Part shown: piece after piece, positions 1 through 11,598 of the stretch | Numbering within the stretch: position 1 is the stretch's first letter | How the letters are laid out: each line of letters begins with the position of its first letter | Origin: Manihot esculenta | Taxonomy: Eukaryota > Streptophyta > Magnoliopsida > Malpighiales > Euphorbiaceae | Reading direction: 5' to 3' | Length of the DNA stretch: 64,000 nt | Assembly: GCF_001659605.2 (NCBI RefSeq) | Contig: NC_035168.2 | Span: 962,912-1,026,911 of the forward strand | Made by a program: the position numbers and the translations under genes | Notes under the pieces: model-generated | Databases searched by the model: none | What the model was told of the DNA's origin: nothing | Seen by the model: only the letters and a program-made list of their open reading frames with translations

Positions 1-735
1 CCGTGACTGAAAATATAGCATCACATGGAGGTTATAGACCAATTTTGGAGAAACTAGTTTTTAAGACAATTTGATGCTAAGCATCATAATATAATAGTAT
101 TTGATATGTATATAGTGAGTGAATTTTTTTTCTTAGGCAAATTTGCTAAGTTAAAGGAGCATCCCTAAACTACCAGGCTTCTCATGTTGTGAGGGTAGAA
201 CAATGGAAGATCTCATATTAGCTGTATATATAATCTTCCAAGTTCATGTGTTCACTGCTTTTTATTTGAATCTAGTTTGAGCTTAAAAACCAGCACATAT
301 TAAGGACTTCTGTGTAGAAATTCATCTCAAATTTTTTAAAGACCAAAATACTAAAGAAGCCTCGATACTTCCAAAGTATTTAACATTGGGCATTCAGTGG
401 GTGAGGAGAGTAATTACATGACTGGTAGCGCATATTACTTCTCTTCTGTTTGCTTTTGAATGTGTTGGCACTAAAATGAATGAAATGGTTATGACCAAAA
501 GCTGAGTAGCTTGTGCCTAATCAAATTTCACATTGGATTATGCCCTTCTAGTGAGTTTTTGTTTCTTCTCATGAATACAAGAAACCTCCTAATGATTGAA
601 TGTAATTAGAACTCTACTGGTGCAAGTTGTGTTGTTTTTATTAAGTGTTAGCTAATAGAAAAATATAAAAATCATTCTTTCTCAAAGAGACTTTGTCTTA
701 ATCCCTTTTTCCTACATTTTCGTGAATATTTGTAG
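1..735 (+). other. Probable intron of the P58IPK-like gene (no exon recognised)
   Basis: No coding segment matching the TPR part of the family was recognised here, and the exon that follows opens with a polypyrimidine-AG acceptor at 734-735. The stretch is AT-rich with stops in all frames, so it is most simply the 3' part of an intron whose upstream exon lies outside the window. Confidence 0.55.
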
Positions 736-1390
736 GATAGGGATATAAGGGAAAAATTAATGCAAGCAGAGAAAGCTTTAAAGATGAGCAAACGGCAAGA
801 CTGGTACAAGATTTTGGAAGTATCAAAGACTGCCTCTATGTCTGAGATAAAGCGTGCCTATAAAAAGCTTGCTTTGCAATGGCACCCAGATAAGAATGTT
901 GATAATAGAGAAGAAGCAGAGGCCAAGTTCCGAGATATTGCTGCTGCATATGAGGTGTGGTTTTATAATGTTTTCTCTTCTTTAATCTTTTCCATTTACT
1001 TTGGTATTTCATTTGGCCAGTAATCATCAAAACATCCTGTTAAATTTGTGTTGCCAAGGATCCAAGGCAATTTCTTTCTATTCATTCTTTAATTCTACTC
1101 TCTCCTCCCTCCAATCTGATATTATTTTTTCCAATAAAGGCTGAAATTCCAGTATGTTCCAACTTGGTAAAGGCTCAGCTTTGTTGATGTGTTCCCATGT
1201 TTGATGCTTGTGTCTACAGGTTCTTAGTGATGAAGATAAGCGTGCAAGATATGATAGAGGAGAAGACTTGGAAGAAATGGGGATGGGTGGTGGTGGTGGT
1301 GGTGGTTTTAACCCTTTTGGCGGTGGAGGTCAACAGTTCACATTTCAGTTTGAAGGAGGCTTTCCTGGCGGTTTTCAATTCCATTTTTGA
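736..1390 (+). CDS. P58IPK: P58IPK/DNAJC3-like TPR-J co-chaperone, C-terminal two exons (partial)
   Basis: Exons 736-954 and 1220-1390 join in phase to give the C-terminal end of a DnaJ protein. A complete J domain is visible: the segment starting at [13 protein letters not shown], helix [14 protein letters not shown], the HPD tripeptide (WHPDKN) and the [16 protein letters not shown] segment split by the intron. After it comes [11 protein letters not shown] and a Gly/Phe-rich tail ending in [13 protein letters not shown] domain at the extreme C-terminus preceded by [11 protein letters not shown] is the arrangement of plant P58IPK (N-terminal TPRs, C-terminal J domain), an ER-linked Hsp70/BiP co-chaperone. 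TPR repeats and signal peptide are upstream of the window. Donor GTGTGG at 955 and acceptor CTACAG before 1220 are normal. The neighbouring FLA gene matches the At5g03160/At5g03170 pair (recalled). Confidence 0.88.
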
Positions 1391-3141
1391 TATAAGATAA
1401 ATATGGGGTTATTCCTTTTTCCCCCTTTTTTCTCCTTCATGATGCCATCCTACACTAATTTGATCAACACTAACACATTATATGTCAACCGTTAAAAAAG
1501 AGGCTTGTTAAATGATTGATGCATCCGTAAACAAAGTTTTGCTCCCAATCTCCCATGATGTTCAAAACTCTGGAATTTGCATTTGATTGATTAAGGAAAC
1601 ATGAGCATATCATGAAACTTGTGCATTCCTTATATTTTATTCGACTCTGCTCCAAACCCCAATCTGCTAAAGGCTTTGATTTGCCATATTTGAATTTATC
1701 TCCTCTCAACAAAGCTAAGAAACTTGTGGCACTACGAAATTAGAAGATTTTTATGATTATCAACAGATATTTTGCATGGTAAACCAATAAAAATCCATTG
1801 ATAATTATTATAAAGCTATAATTTTTTTACCAATTGATTTTCGGTTTACTAAAAGAATTTTCTTAGAAATTATAAATATGTTTTTTTATTATAAATCATT
1901 TGAAATATATGATAATTAATTATTAAAATTAAGTGAGGGACAATGATAGTGATGAAAGGAAAATATATTATAAGAACTAGGAGGTCTTTAATAGAAGAAA
2001 TTAAAGAAAAATGATAGGAAAGAAGAGAGTAGAAGAAAATTAGGAAAGAAATGATCATAGAATAATATAAAAAGATAGGAAATATGAGAATGATAGAAAG
2101 ATAAGAATTGATGAGAGAAAAAAAGTAAGAAAATAATGAATAAATATGAACGATAATGGAAAAAAAAAAACAGAGAAAAGATAAATAATAAAAATAAAAT
2201 AAAATGAGAGGAAACTAAGGAGTGTGGAAAAGAAAATGGCTGACAAATATTGAAATGATGAAAGGAAAAGAGGTGCTTTAATATATAAATAGGCGGAATG
2301 CCAACAAATTTATCAATGGATTTATGATTGGTTAATATTTTTTTAAAAAAAACAGCAATTTTCTTCTATCCAAAAATTATTAGCAAATTTTAAAATCTAT
2401 TGATAATCTGTTACTAATTAATTGAGGAATTTGACTACCTACTAATAAATGAAAAAATGAATTTTAAAAATAAAAATAGAGAAATATTTTCTTGAAATTT
2501 ACTAATGGAATGAATTTATGGATTTAAAATCTATGGTTAAATTTGTATAAATTTTTAATTTATCAACGTAAGTTTAAATTTTCTTAATAAATTTAGTAAC
2601 TTGATTTTCTAAGTTATGAATGTAACAATGAAGTTATAATCCGTTGATAAAGTGCTCTTAGGCTTCGTCTAACATTTGCTCCATTTATAAAGTGGAATTT
2701 AAATACGAAAGAGTCTTCAACATTTTTCTTTATTTCCGACAGGAACTTTGATGATATAGAGAGAAAAGATCTTCCTTTTGTTACTTAGTTCCACTTGCAC
2801 ATCCAACCAAGTATATGCAGGTAGCATTGAAGTTGATCATTGTTGGTTTGAAGATTCTTGATTGATATCAGCTCATTTGTTAATTGAAATAAAATATATA
2901 ATAAAAAGGGACTTTATTTTTATCTTTTAGAGTACACAATGGGGTGAACCACAAAAATAAAACCTATAGAATATATAAGATATCCCAACAAAAATCAAAT
3001 AAAATCACAAATTCAAATCTGAGAGGAGGTGGTACATTTGGTACAGAAAGATACGAAAAAAAAAAAGGAGACTACTTAAAAAGAATGATTCAACTCAGTT
3101 CACTTCATGATGGCAATGCATCACTGTTCAAAAATAGAATT
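1391..3141. other. Intergenic, AT-rich, with inverted-repeat element
   Basis: Spacer between the 3' ends of the convergent P58IPK-like and FLA genes. It holds 3' flanks of both, a purine-rich low-complexity stretch at about 1940-2240 that makes spurious minus-strand ORFs of Phe/Ile/Ser, and the inverted-repeat element listed separately. No gene was recognised. Confidence 0.6.
1779..2334. mobile_element. MITE-like element with ~30-bp terminal inverted repeats
   Basis: The left end (about 1779-1810) reads AAACCAATAAAAATCCATTG and the right end (about 2305-2334) is its near inverse, containing TATCAATGGATTTATGATTG. The interior is purine-rich and non-coding. Size (~555 bp), TIRs and AT content fit a MITE; family and target-site duplication were not resolved. 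Similar TTGATAA words recur at about 2400, 2560 and 2640, so the element may be larger or nested. Confidence 0.5.
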
Positions 3142-3846
3142 TCATAGCTTTATAGACATTGCAGCAATAAGTGCAACACCAAAGGATACTGCAGTGGCCG
3201 TTGCAGCTGAAGCATCAGCAGGGGTATCATCAGAAGTTGTTGCAGGAGCTTTTGCAGGAATGACCTTCTCAGGCTTCGACGGTGCAGGAGCCGGCGCTGC
3301 AGGCGCACCAAAAAGGTCCAACGGAAGAAGTACCTGATCAACCTGATAAACGGCTAGCTGCCCATCAGTGTATATAGTGTTAGCAACACTTGCAGTGTTA
3401 ACACCTGTAGTTACATTCACTTGATTTCCTGACGTTGTCACATTCAATGGAAACTCGCCATTGGCGCTATTACCAGCTTGCGTACGCAAAGGATTGCTCA
3501 CAGTTTGAAACTGCGACATGGGAATGAAAGTTGGAAGAATATGAAATTGCACCAACTGAACTTTTTCCTGATCTGTGAGTGAGTTCAGTGTGCCTGCTTT
3601 CAGATTAGTAAATGCATTATCAGGTGGTGCAAATACTGTCAGGCCTTGATTTGAATTGTTGAGCTGCGTATTGATTTGGTCAGCTTCCTGGGTGGCTTTC
3701 ATCAGCTTAATAAAAGTTGTGAACTGGCCAGCCTTTTCAAGAACTGCAGTAATATTGGTTGGACCAGATGGAGCTGGGGTTGGAGTTTGAGCAGAAGAAA
3801 TTGAGCAGAAGAGGAAGAAGAATGCTGAGAAAAGTTGCTTTCTCAT
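3142..3846 (-). CDS. Fasciclin-like arabinogalactan protein, single FAS1 domain (FLA11/FLA12 type)
   Basis: This intronless 234-aa protein starts at the ATG at 3846. Residues 1-19 are a signal peptide (cleavage before QTPTPAPS, an AGP-type Pro/Ala/Ser motif). One FAS1 domain spans about 30-175, with the H1 motif LTVFAPPDNAF (69-79), the central TLNSLTDQEKVQLVQFHILP region and the H2-like YQVDQVLLPLDLFG. A second Pro-rich glycomodule (APAAPAPAPSKPEK) and a hydrophobic C-terminal tail (ATAVSFGVALIAAMSIKL) predict GPI anchoring at the plasma membrane or wall. Several NVT/NIT N-glycosylation sites are present. Length and single FAS1 domain match group-A FLAs such as FLA11/12, known from secondary wall formation in stems; that role is inferred from the family. 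It is transcribed away from the WD40 gene across a ~1.5-kb shared upstream region. Confidence 0.93.
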   Translation of the reverse strand: MRKQLFSAFFFLFCSISSAQTPTPAPSGPTNITAVLEKAGQFTTFIKLMKATQEADQINTQLNNSNQGLTVFAPPDNAFTNLKAGTLNSLTDQEKVQLVQFHILPTFIPMSQFQTVSNPLRTQAGNSANGEFPLNVTTSGNQVNVTTGVNTASVANTIYTDGQLAVYQVDQVLLPLDLFGAPAAPAPAPSKPEKVIPAKAPATTSDDTPADASAATATAVSFGVALIAAMSIKL

Positions 3847-4664
3847 TGCTGTAGGCAGTGAATGTGGCCTAACTTTTCAGTTTTGTTAGACAATTGGTGA
3901 TGAGAAGAGAGAATTGAGAGGACAATATATTGAGGATCTGGGGAAGAAGAGATGTTATAGTTAGGTGAAAGGGTCCAATTTCAAGGTGACTGCAGAACCT
4001 CCATTCAAGTCTTTATTGTTAAGATAGAAAATTCCAAGAGATATTGCTTTGCAAGGCAGGAATTACAAATGGAGTTTGTGATTTCAAGCATGAGTGGGGA
4101 GCCACTGCTAAAGTGAAGAAATGATGAACATATGCTTGTTGCTTATGGGTAGGGGCAACTTTTATTAGGAAGCCTTCAGATTCAAGTTTCCATTAGTCAA
4201 TGGGTTGTTAATGAATATGACAGCTTTGTTTTGGAGGCACTTTCTTTCACCATTCCTAAATTTTTCCACTTTAAATTTACTTTCAAGCCACTTCATTTTG
4301 GATTGAACATTTAAAGGAAAGAAATCTATTTTATGTTATAAATTTTACATGTGGAATCTATCCCTCAACACTATACAATGTTATTTTTTGACAAAATTAT
4401 CTACTTACATATTGCTGAGGAAAGTAAATGATTCTGAAAAATCATGATTAATCAACAACCTTGGATTCTATAGCCAATCCATTAGCATATTTCAATTCCA
4501 TGCAATTGGATTGGCCAGATAAGGCATTTTCATTTCAGTTCATAATGATGTCTGCTTTTTGAGTGATGCTTTTGAAGATGTTCATCAAATGGTAGTTTGG
4601 GTAAAGAGAAGTCGCAATTTTTAAGTTGGGCCAAGGAGATCCAAGACTTGGATTGGGCAAATAG

Positions 4665-4694
4665 CCAATCCCAATCCCAATCCCAATCCCAATC
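4665..4694. repeat. Five tandem copies of CCAATC
   Basis: The hexamer CCAATC is repeated five times without interruption and is followed by CCAGCC. Each unit contains a CCAAT-box core in plus orientation. It lies about 820 nt upstream of the FLA start and 670 nt upstream of the WD40 start. It may be a plain hexanucleotide microsatellite or a multi-site NF-Y target; the sequence alone cannot decide. Confidence 0.8.
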
Positions 4695-5323
4695 CCAGCC
4701 CTTTAGTCCTCACTCCTTAGGCCTTACCCAAAATCTTTCTTGGGTCGACAATCTAGATTAAAGAGCCAACTCATGATAAGGCCAGAAGGGCTTCACCTCC
4801 TCCATTGATTGATTTGATTTCAAGAAATGTTGGGCTCATACTGCCTTCTCGGAATATCCTGTAATTATCATGTTCATGTGTAAGAAAATCACGATTTGCT
4901 TAAGATACACCTTATATGAGAAAATTCTTGATATTCGCAGACTGCGTTAGATTTTCCTAAGTGTATGAAACTCAAAAGCCGTTGTTCTTCAAAGAGGTAA
5001 TTCAATTTCCTACAAGAAGAAGGTGGAGCCCATAATCTCCTTTGCTCTCTTCACAGGTCAGCAAATTGGAAAAAAAATCTTCCATCATCTCCACCGTCCA
5101 TTTCGTTGACTTTCTACTTCAAAGTCAAACTAGAACATATTAAACCTTTTCATGAACCGCAAATTACAGGATCCAAACCCTCTTTTGATCTCCATTGAAG
5201 ACCCAGAAAACAGCACAAAGCAGAGCAGAAACACTTGTTTCTATTCCAAAAAAATCCGACCACCACAAAATAGAAAAATAAACCAAAAAAACAGTGCAAA
5301 TTTTAATACGAAACCCTAGTGTC

Positions 5324-5352
5324 ATGATCAGATGCTCTTGGGTCTAGTATAA
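5324..5352 (+). promoter_or_regulatory. Two overlapping mini-uORFs before the WDR20-like start
   Basis: ATG at 5324 opens a 7-codon uORF ending TAG at 5345-5347, and ATG at 5332 opens a 6-codon uORF in another frame ending TAA at 5350-5352. The main ATG at 5364 is only 11 nt beyond the second stop. Whether they are in the mRNA depends on the transcription start, which cannot be seen. Confidence 0.45.
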
Positions 5353-5363
5353 TAGACGGAACC

Positions 5364-8300
5364 ATGATTAATACGACCAACGGCATGATTTCGACGTCAT
5401 CGGCATCGGGGAACACGCAGTCACCGGGCCTAAAAACCTATTTCAAAACCCCGGAGGGGCGTTATAAGCTCCACTACGAGAAGACACACCCTTCAGGTCT
5501 GCTTCATTATGCCCATGGAAAAACCGTTACTCAGGTACTTAATTTCCACAAGCATTTTATTTGCTACCCATTTTGTCAGTTCGATTTCTCGGAGCTTTCA
5601 TTGGGATATTTTTTCATTTCTATAACGATTTGATCAGTACCCATTTTTTAGAGCTGTGCATCTTTTTTAGCGCTGCTGGTTTTAATTTCTTTATGCAGCG
5701 TTTTTATACTGTACTTACATATCTATGGGCGTCAATTTTGGGATAGGATTTTGTTGTTTTTAGATGGTTTAGCATTTTTAATTAATTCATTTCTAGGGTT
5801 CATGTTTGTACCCATTTTCTCTACATCAATAGTAGGATTCGCGTAGTATTATCTCCTGGAGTTTTTTCTCAATGCCCATTTTCTAGGGAAAAAAAAATAC
5901 ATGCTTATATGCTCAAATTTGTGTTTTCTGCTGTTTCTCATGCTGCACATTGACACAAGTAGCTTAATGATATTTGACTATAAATACATCCGACTCTTGA
6001 TATTGTTTTCTGAAAGCAACTATGAACTAATTTTATTGCCAGGTAACTCTCGCTAATCTCAAGGACAAGCCAGCTCCATCAACCCCTACAGCCTCAAGTT
6101 CCAGCTTCAGTGCTAGCAGTGGAGTCCGATCTGCTGCAGCCAGGTTGTTGGGGGCTAGTAATGGAAGCCGTGCGCTTAGCTTTGTTGGAGGAAATGGTGG
6201 GAGTAAAAGCATTAGTGGCAGTAGTAGGATTGGATCATTGGGTTCCTCAAGTTCTAGTAATTCTATGATTAATACAAATTTTGATGGAAAAGGGAGTTAC
6301 TTGGTCTTCAATGTGGGGGATGCAATCTTTATAAGTGACTTAAACTCTCAAGATAAGGTAATTTGTAATTTATGCTTTCCATTTTTGTGTGATGGAAGTA
6401 TTAGTTTGCTAATTGAGAGGTTTTTTGCTCAATGTAGGATCCCATAAAATCAATACATTTTAGTAATTCAAACCCAGTTTGTCATGCCTTTGATCAAGAT
6501 GCTAGGGATGGACATGATTTGATTATTGGGTTGAGTTCTGGTGATGGTAAAATATTCAACTCAAACTTGAATTGCAATTCTTTTTATTCCTAAAAAGTGT
6601 AAACGTCTAAATTTAATGGTTACACGTGTAATATGTAGTCTACTCAGTGTCACTGAGACAGCAATTACAGGATGTTGGAAAGAAGCTTGTTGGGGCTCAT
6701 CATTATAACAAAGATGGTTCCGTGAATAACAGGCAAGAGTTACTCCAGTATAAAGCCCATTATTTTTCGTTTCTCTTCTCTTATCTACTATGCCTTATTG
6801 CTGTTCTCTCTGAGGTTTCTCTTCGTGAAGTAAATGGTGCTGTAATGATTGAATATCACTTGTATATATGAATGCAACTTCATTGAGCTACCAAAATTAG
6901 CTTGGTCATGAACTCATTATGCTGCATGGAAAGTTGCCAAGAGAAATAAAATTGTTGACAATGTTACATGTTTGAACTATAAGTGACAGTGTTATGGGAC
7001 TCTGTGCAAAATTTGATTCTTGCATGTTGTATGTTTCAAGACTATGGAAGACAGAAGCTAGTTTGTAGGCAATGGAAATTCAGCTGCAGTTATAATTTCC
7101 ACTGGTTAAAAGTCATCATATACCCTACTTGCTTCCTTTAATTTTACAGCAGCAGCAGCTTATGGAATTGAATTGATATGGCACTGTCCTTTTGTTTTTT
7201 GTTACAAAGTACAAATTTAATTATATTAGGATCATAGAATGGGATGAGATATCCATTTAGGAATTATTTAGATTTAGAAGGGATCCTAAACATGAAATGA
7301 CTTGATTACATGAGAGACGAAATTTTTAATAGATGGAATATGGATTCTTATGCAAGACTGTCCAATATATCCTGTGAAGATATTTAATGCAAGAAAAATT
7401 AGAGAGTGGGAGCAAAAAAAAATAAGGCAAGAAATTTTTGGCTATTCGATGTGAGGAATTCAAAATATACATTTCAGTCTAGTGGGTCTTTTTAATTAAC
7501 AATGTTAATTAGTTCTCTCTTCTTGTGAGAGTGAGTTGTGATTGTCTTTAGATTGTGAAAGATGCCAGTAGATGATACTAGCAAGTAGATCTTTCAGAGA
7601 TGTGATTATAAAAATGAGATGGATGTGCAAAATTTACCTCCTAAGATTGCTGTGTTTATTGTGATCAAGTTTCGTTTCTTGTCATTTCTTGACAATTTTT
7701 CCATTAGGTACTTATTTGCCTACTGTGCTATGCACCTTTGAATGCTGCCAGTTACCCTATGCCTAATACTAAGCTACTCACCTTATATTTTATGCAAATC
7801 TTTCATCATAGTGTAGAACTTTCTTTGGGCTGCAAGTAGAAAATCATTCAAACAACCCACACTGCATGTATAAGATACTAAGGATTTGGGTCAAATATTC
7901 CAGTACTTCCGGTACTTCAAATTTTAGCTTGTGTGTTTACTGTCGTATTGCCTATTCCTTGTTTTTTTTCTTAAAAAAAAAAAAAAGAAAAAAGTAAAGA
8001 AAAAAAGGACCAGTTTAGTCAGAACAGAACATTTATTCAATATTTATTTTATTTGTTTGATTTCTATGTGAGAACTCTTGCACAAGAAGCCCCTTTTCGA
8101 GACTAGTTTGATTAATACCTGCTCTTTTCAACAGCCGTTGTACGAGTATTGCATGGGTGCCTGGAGGTGATGGTGCTTTTGCTGTTGCTCATGCAGATGG
8201 GAATGTATATGTGTATGAGAAGGCAAGCCTCAAACAGTAAAAAATAGATACTTTTGGCATCTTAATTATTTATCACATTTCAAGTTTCTGTATCAAGTGA

Positions 8301-11300
8301 TCTTGAAGTTTACTTAAATTTCATTTTCTAGAGCAAGGATGGTGCAGGTGATTCTTCATTCCCCATTATCAAAGATCTATCTCAGTTTTCTGTTGCACAT
8401 GCGCGTTATAGTAAGGTAGAACATTTGATAACTAGTTTTAAACAGAAATATTTTGTTTATTTTCTTATTTCCTCCTTGCTTCCTCAAATTAATTTAAATT
8501 GGCATTTAGCTACATATAGTGAGAATTTTTTTCCAAATCCCAAAACAAATTTTTTCTATAACTTGAGAATTGAGAACAGAATTGCCTTGTTTCAAGATCC
8601 CTTACCTTCAATCATGGGATTAGACATCACTTCTGTTCTGTGATATTTTTTATAATTTCAAGATAGCATCAGCAAACCGCTTTTTGTAATATTATTTGCT
8701 TGCATGATAATTCATTCCATGTGACATGTATTCACTATTTGTCATATAGCTTCTTCTAGATGTGTACTGCCTGCAAAATGTTGTTTAATTTGGGTCAGGC
8801 TTGAAACTGGTTCTTCTATTGCCATTGTAAATTTTTATTTAAGAAGTGCAGAGACGCCACTTCTCAAATAAGTGGTTCTGTCCTGATGGTGCAAACAATA
8901 TAAACACTGGCAACAGTCATCTTCTAGTCTACATTTTAATTTTGCAAAATATATGTACTTCTGCATAACAGGGTCTAAGTGTTGTCTATTAATGTGTATG
9001 CATACTACTAATTTATTGGTAATGTTGTTCTCTTTTTCTGGGTGCAAGAATAGATTGAGGAATGCAATTAATCGTGTAAATTTATATTCTAGTTATGGCA
9101 ATAAGTTGAGATTGAGGGATGTAAGTTTTTCTTTTGAAGTAGTGAATTGTCAAATTCTGGCATGTGCCAAAATATTTGCAACATATTTCAATGTATGCAA
9201 CATAACTTAGTAATCTTCCATGTAAACAACTGCAATAATTTGGCAGCAGTTGAACTATGCTGGCTGATAGACTGGACAAGTTGAGAGTCTATTAACCTCA
9301 TTTAGTCTTTCCCAATTGTCATTTTTAGTAATGAATATTTACTGCATATTGGTAGAGTTAACTGAATTATTGACATGTATAATCATTTATGTCCAGTATC
9401 GGAGAAGTAATTATTACATGTATGGCATATTTGTAGATTAGTGCTTGTCTTTTTCTCTTTTTCTTTAATAAGTGTGGCAATGTTTACTGCTTCTGCGAGT
9501 TTTTCCTCTGCAAATGCTTTCCTTTGTGCATTGTATGATTAGTGTCTTGCATAATGATCTCATACATGTTTGGTGCTGATACAGTAGTTAAGGGGAATAA
9601 ACCTAGTTTTTTTTTTCCCTTTCTTTTTCTGTTAGACATACATGCAGGGGTATTATGATGTTCCTGCAATAGATTTAGCTATATTTGTGCTTAGTGATAA
9701 TATGCATGAGCACTAAAGAATACTATGCGTCTGGAACCAAAAACTATTCTATTGAATTCCACTTATAATTTCCTGACTTCTATGTGCTATATGCAGAGTA
9801 ACCCCATCTCCAGATGGCATATTTGCCAAGGTTCAATTAACAGCATCACATTCTCAACAGATGGGGCATACTTAGCAACTGTTGGAAGAGATGGTATAGT
9901 ATCATCCTTCTATTGTTTGCGTCCAATTTTCTGCATCTTGTTTTGCTCATTTGTGTGTGTGACCTAATTGAGTTTAGCTGTTCACTGAATGCAGGTTATT
10001 TACGAGTTTTTGACTACTCCAGGGAACATCTAGTATGTGGTGGGAAAAGTTACTATGGTGCTCTGCTGTGTTGTGCTTGGAGGTGAATAGTTTTTACTGA
10101 TACTCAAACTGCAACCTGTTTCTTCTGTTCGACTTTTTGTTATGTGATTGACAAAGTGTTATCTATCAGCATGGATGGCAAATACATCTTGACTGGAGGT
10201 GAAGATGATTTAGTTCAAGTTTGGAGCATGGAAGATCGGAAGGTCGTAGCGTGGGGTGAGGGTCACAACTCATGGGTAAGATTCTCATTGAGTAATGGTG
10301 GGTTTTTTGTTGATTCATTATGTATGATCATGACCAGCTTATTCAGTTCCTTGTGTGGTTGGCAGGTGAGTGGAGTGGCTTTTGATTCATATTGGTCGTC
10401 ACCAACTGCAGATGGTACCGGAGAAACTATAATGTATCGGTTTGGATCTGTTGGTCAGGTATGTATAAGGACTATTGGTTTTGTGTAACAAATAAATATT
10501 CATGGAGATTTCTTCCTTAACAAGTAGTTTATTAATTTCAACATTCAACTTCCTAGTGTGTGTGTGTATATATATATATTTTTTGCAAGTCACATATGTT
10601 TGATACTTGCATATTGTCAACGTAGCAGTTCCTCTAGGTAATTGCCAACCATGATTTGATGTATGCATGCTGCATAGCTAGCTGATTGCAATTTTAATTC
10701 TGGGCCATATAACGCAAGCATAGATTGCGAGAGTGAGGGAATCTGTGAGGACATGGTTTGATCAACTGTTTGAGTAAGTTTATAAGTTATCATACTGCTT
10801 TGCTAAAGCAGAAAAATGTAAATGTGAAATTAGTGTTGCTAAACGCAGATGAAACTATTGATTCAGAGCACGACACAAAGAGATGAAATTTAATATGTTA
10901 TATTGAGAAGAATATAAGACCGAAAAGGAGAGATTGGAAAGCTTTATTAATAATTGTTTATCCTAGATGTATTTTGCCTTCCAATTTAGTTTTTGAACAC
11001 ATGAGAAAGAGGTTTTGATAGTTTGGGCAAAGTGAAGAAGACTGCCTGAAGCAGAGAAGTTGAACTTGTCATCTGTAGTCTTGTTTATATATATATACAC
11101 ACACACACACACTCTCTCTTCCTCTTTCCCTATATTTGTAACTATATGCTCCGAGCTCCCCATAATTAATCTTGGTGCAATTTTCCTGTTTATTAATAGG
11201 ACACACAGTTGCTGTTGTGGGACTTAGAAATGGATGAGATTGTTGTGCCATTACGTCGATGCCCTCCTGGTGGATCTCCCACTTTCAGTACAGGAAGTCA

Positions 11301-11598
11301 GTCTTCACATTGGGACAGTGCTGTTCCAGTTGGCACCCTGCAACCTGCTCCAAGCATGCGAGACGTACCAAAGCTTTCCCCACTAGTTGCTCATCGTGTT
11401 CACACTGAACCACTTTCCGGTTTGGTATTTACTCAAGAATCTGTTCTTACTGTCTGTCGGGAGGGCCACATAAAAATCTGGATGAGACCTGGGGTTGCGG
11501 AAAGCCAGTCAAGCAATTCTGAAACCATTTTAATTAGCAGTTTGAAGGACAAGCCTTCATTGTCGAGCAAGGTTGGTAGTTCTACTTATAAGCAATGA
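5364..11598 (+). CDS. WDR20/DMWD (CreC)-family WD40 protein, 11 exons
   Basis: Exons 5364-5534, 6043-6357, 6438-6546, 6639-6732, 8135-8222, 8332-8415, 9797-9893, 9995-10082, 10170-10275, 10366-10458 and 11200-11598 stay in phase and give 547 aa. The N-terminus has [20 protein letters not shown], then a Ser/Gly-rich stretch. WD40 repeats include [60 protein letters not shown] and [20 protein letters not shown]. The order and wording match plant At2g37160/At3g53390-type proteins, related to human WDR20/DMWD and fungal CreC. WDR20 and CreC are cofactors of USP12/46- or CreB-type deubiquitinases, so a similar adaptor role is inferred. Introns 4 (6733-8134) and 5 (8223-8331) begin with GC; only those junctions keep the conserved frame. 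Intron 10 holds complementary microsatellites. Confidence 0.9.
10556..10579. repeat. (GT)n(AT)n compound microsatellite in WDR20-like intron 10
   Basis: A GT run (10556-10567) passes directly into an AT run (to 10579) inside the intron at 10459-11199. It is the reverse complement in composition of the repeat at 11086-11119 in the same intron. Confidence 0.85.
11086..11119. repeat. (TA)n(CA)n(CT)n compound microsatellite in WDR20-like intron 10
   Basis: A TA run passes into a CA run (about 11096-11112) and then a short CT run, ending ~80 nt before the exon 11 acceptor. The TA/CA part is complementary to the GT/AT run ~510 nt upstream in the same transcript. Confidence 0.85.

Larger units (their letters stand above)
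3847..5363. promoter_or_regulatory. Divergent promoter region between FLA (-) and WDR20-like gene (+)
   Basis: A 1.5-kb head-to-head spacer. On the FLA side an AATATATT motif lies near 3925-3933, about 80 nt upstream of the ATG, as a possible TATA box. On the WD40 side an AAACCCTAG telo-box-like motif lies at about 5310-5318 in the likely 5' leader. A five-copy CCAATC array lies between them. No coding sequence was seen. Confidence 0.5.

Noticed and set aside
1870..2246. Minus-strand Phe/Ile/Ser ORFs
   Set aside because: They come from low-complexity purine-rich DNA inside the inverted-repeat element.
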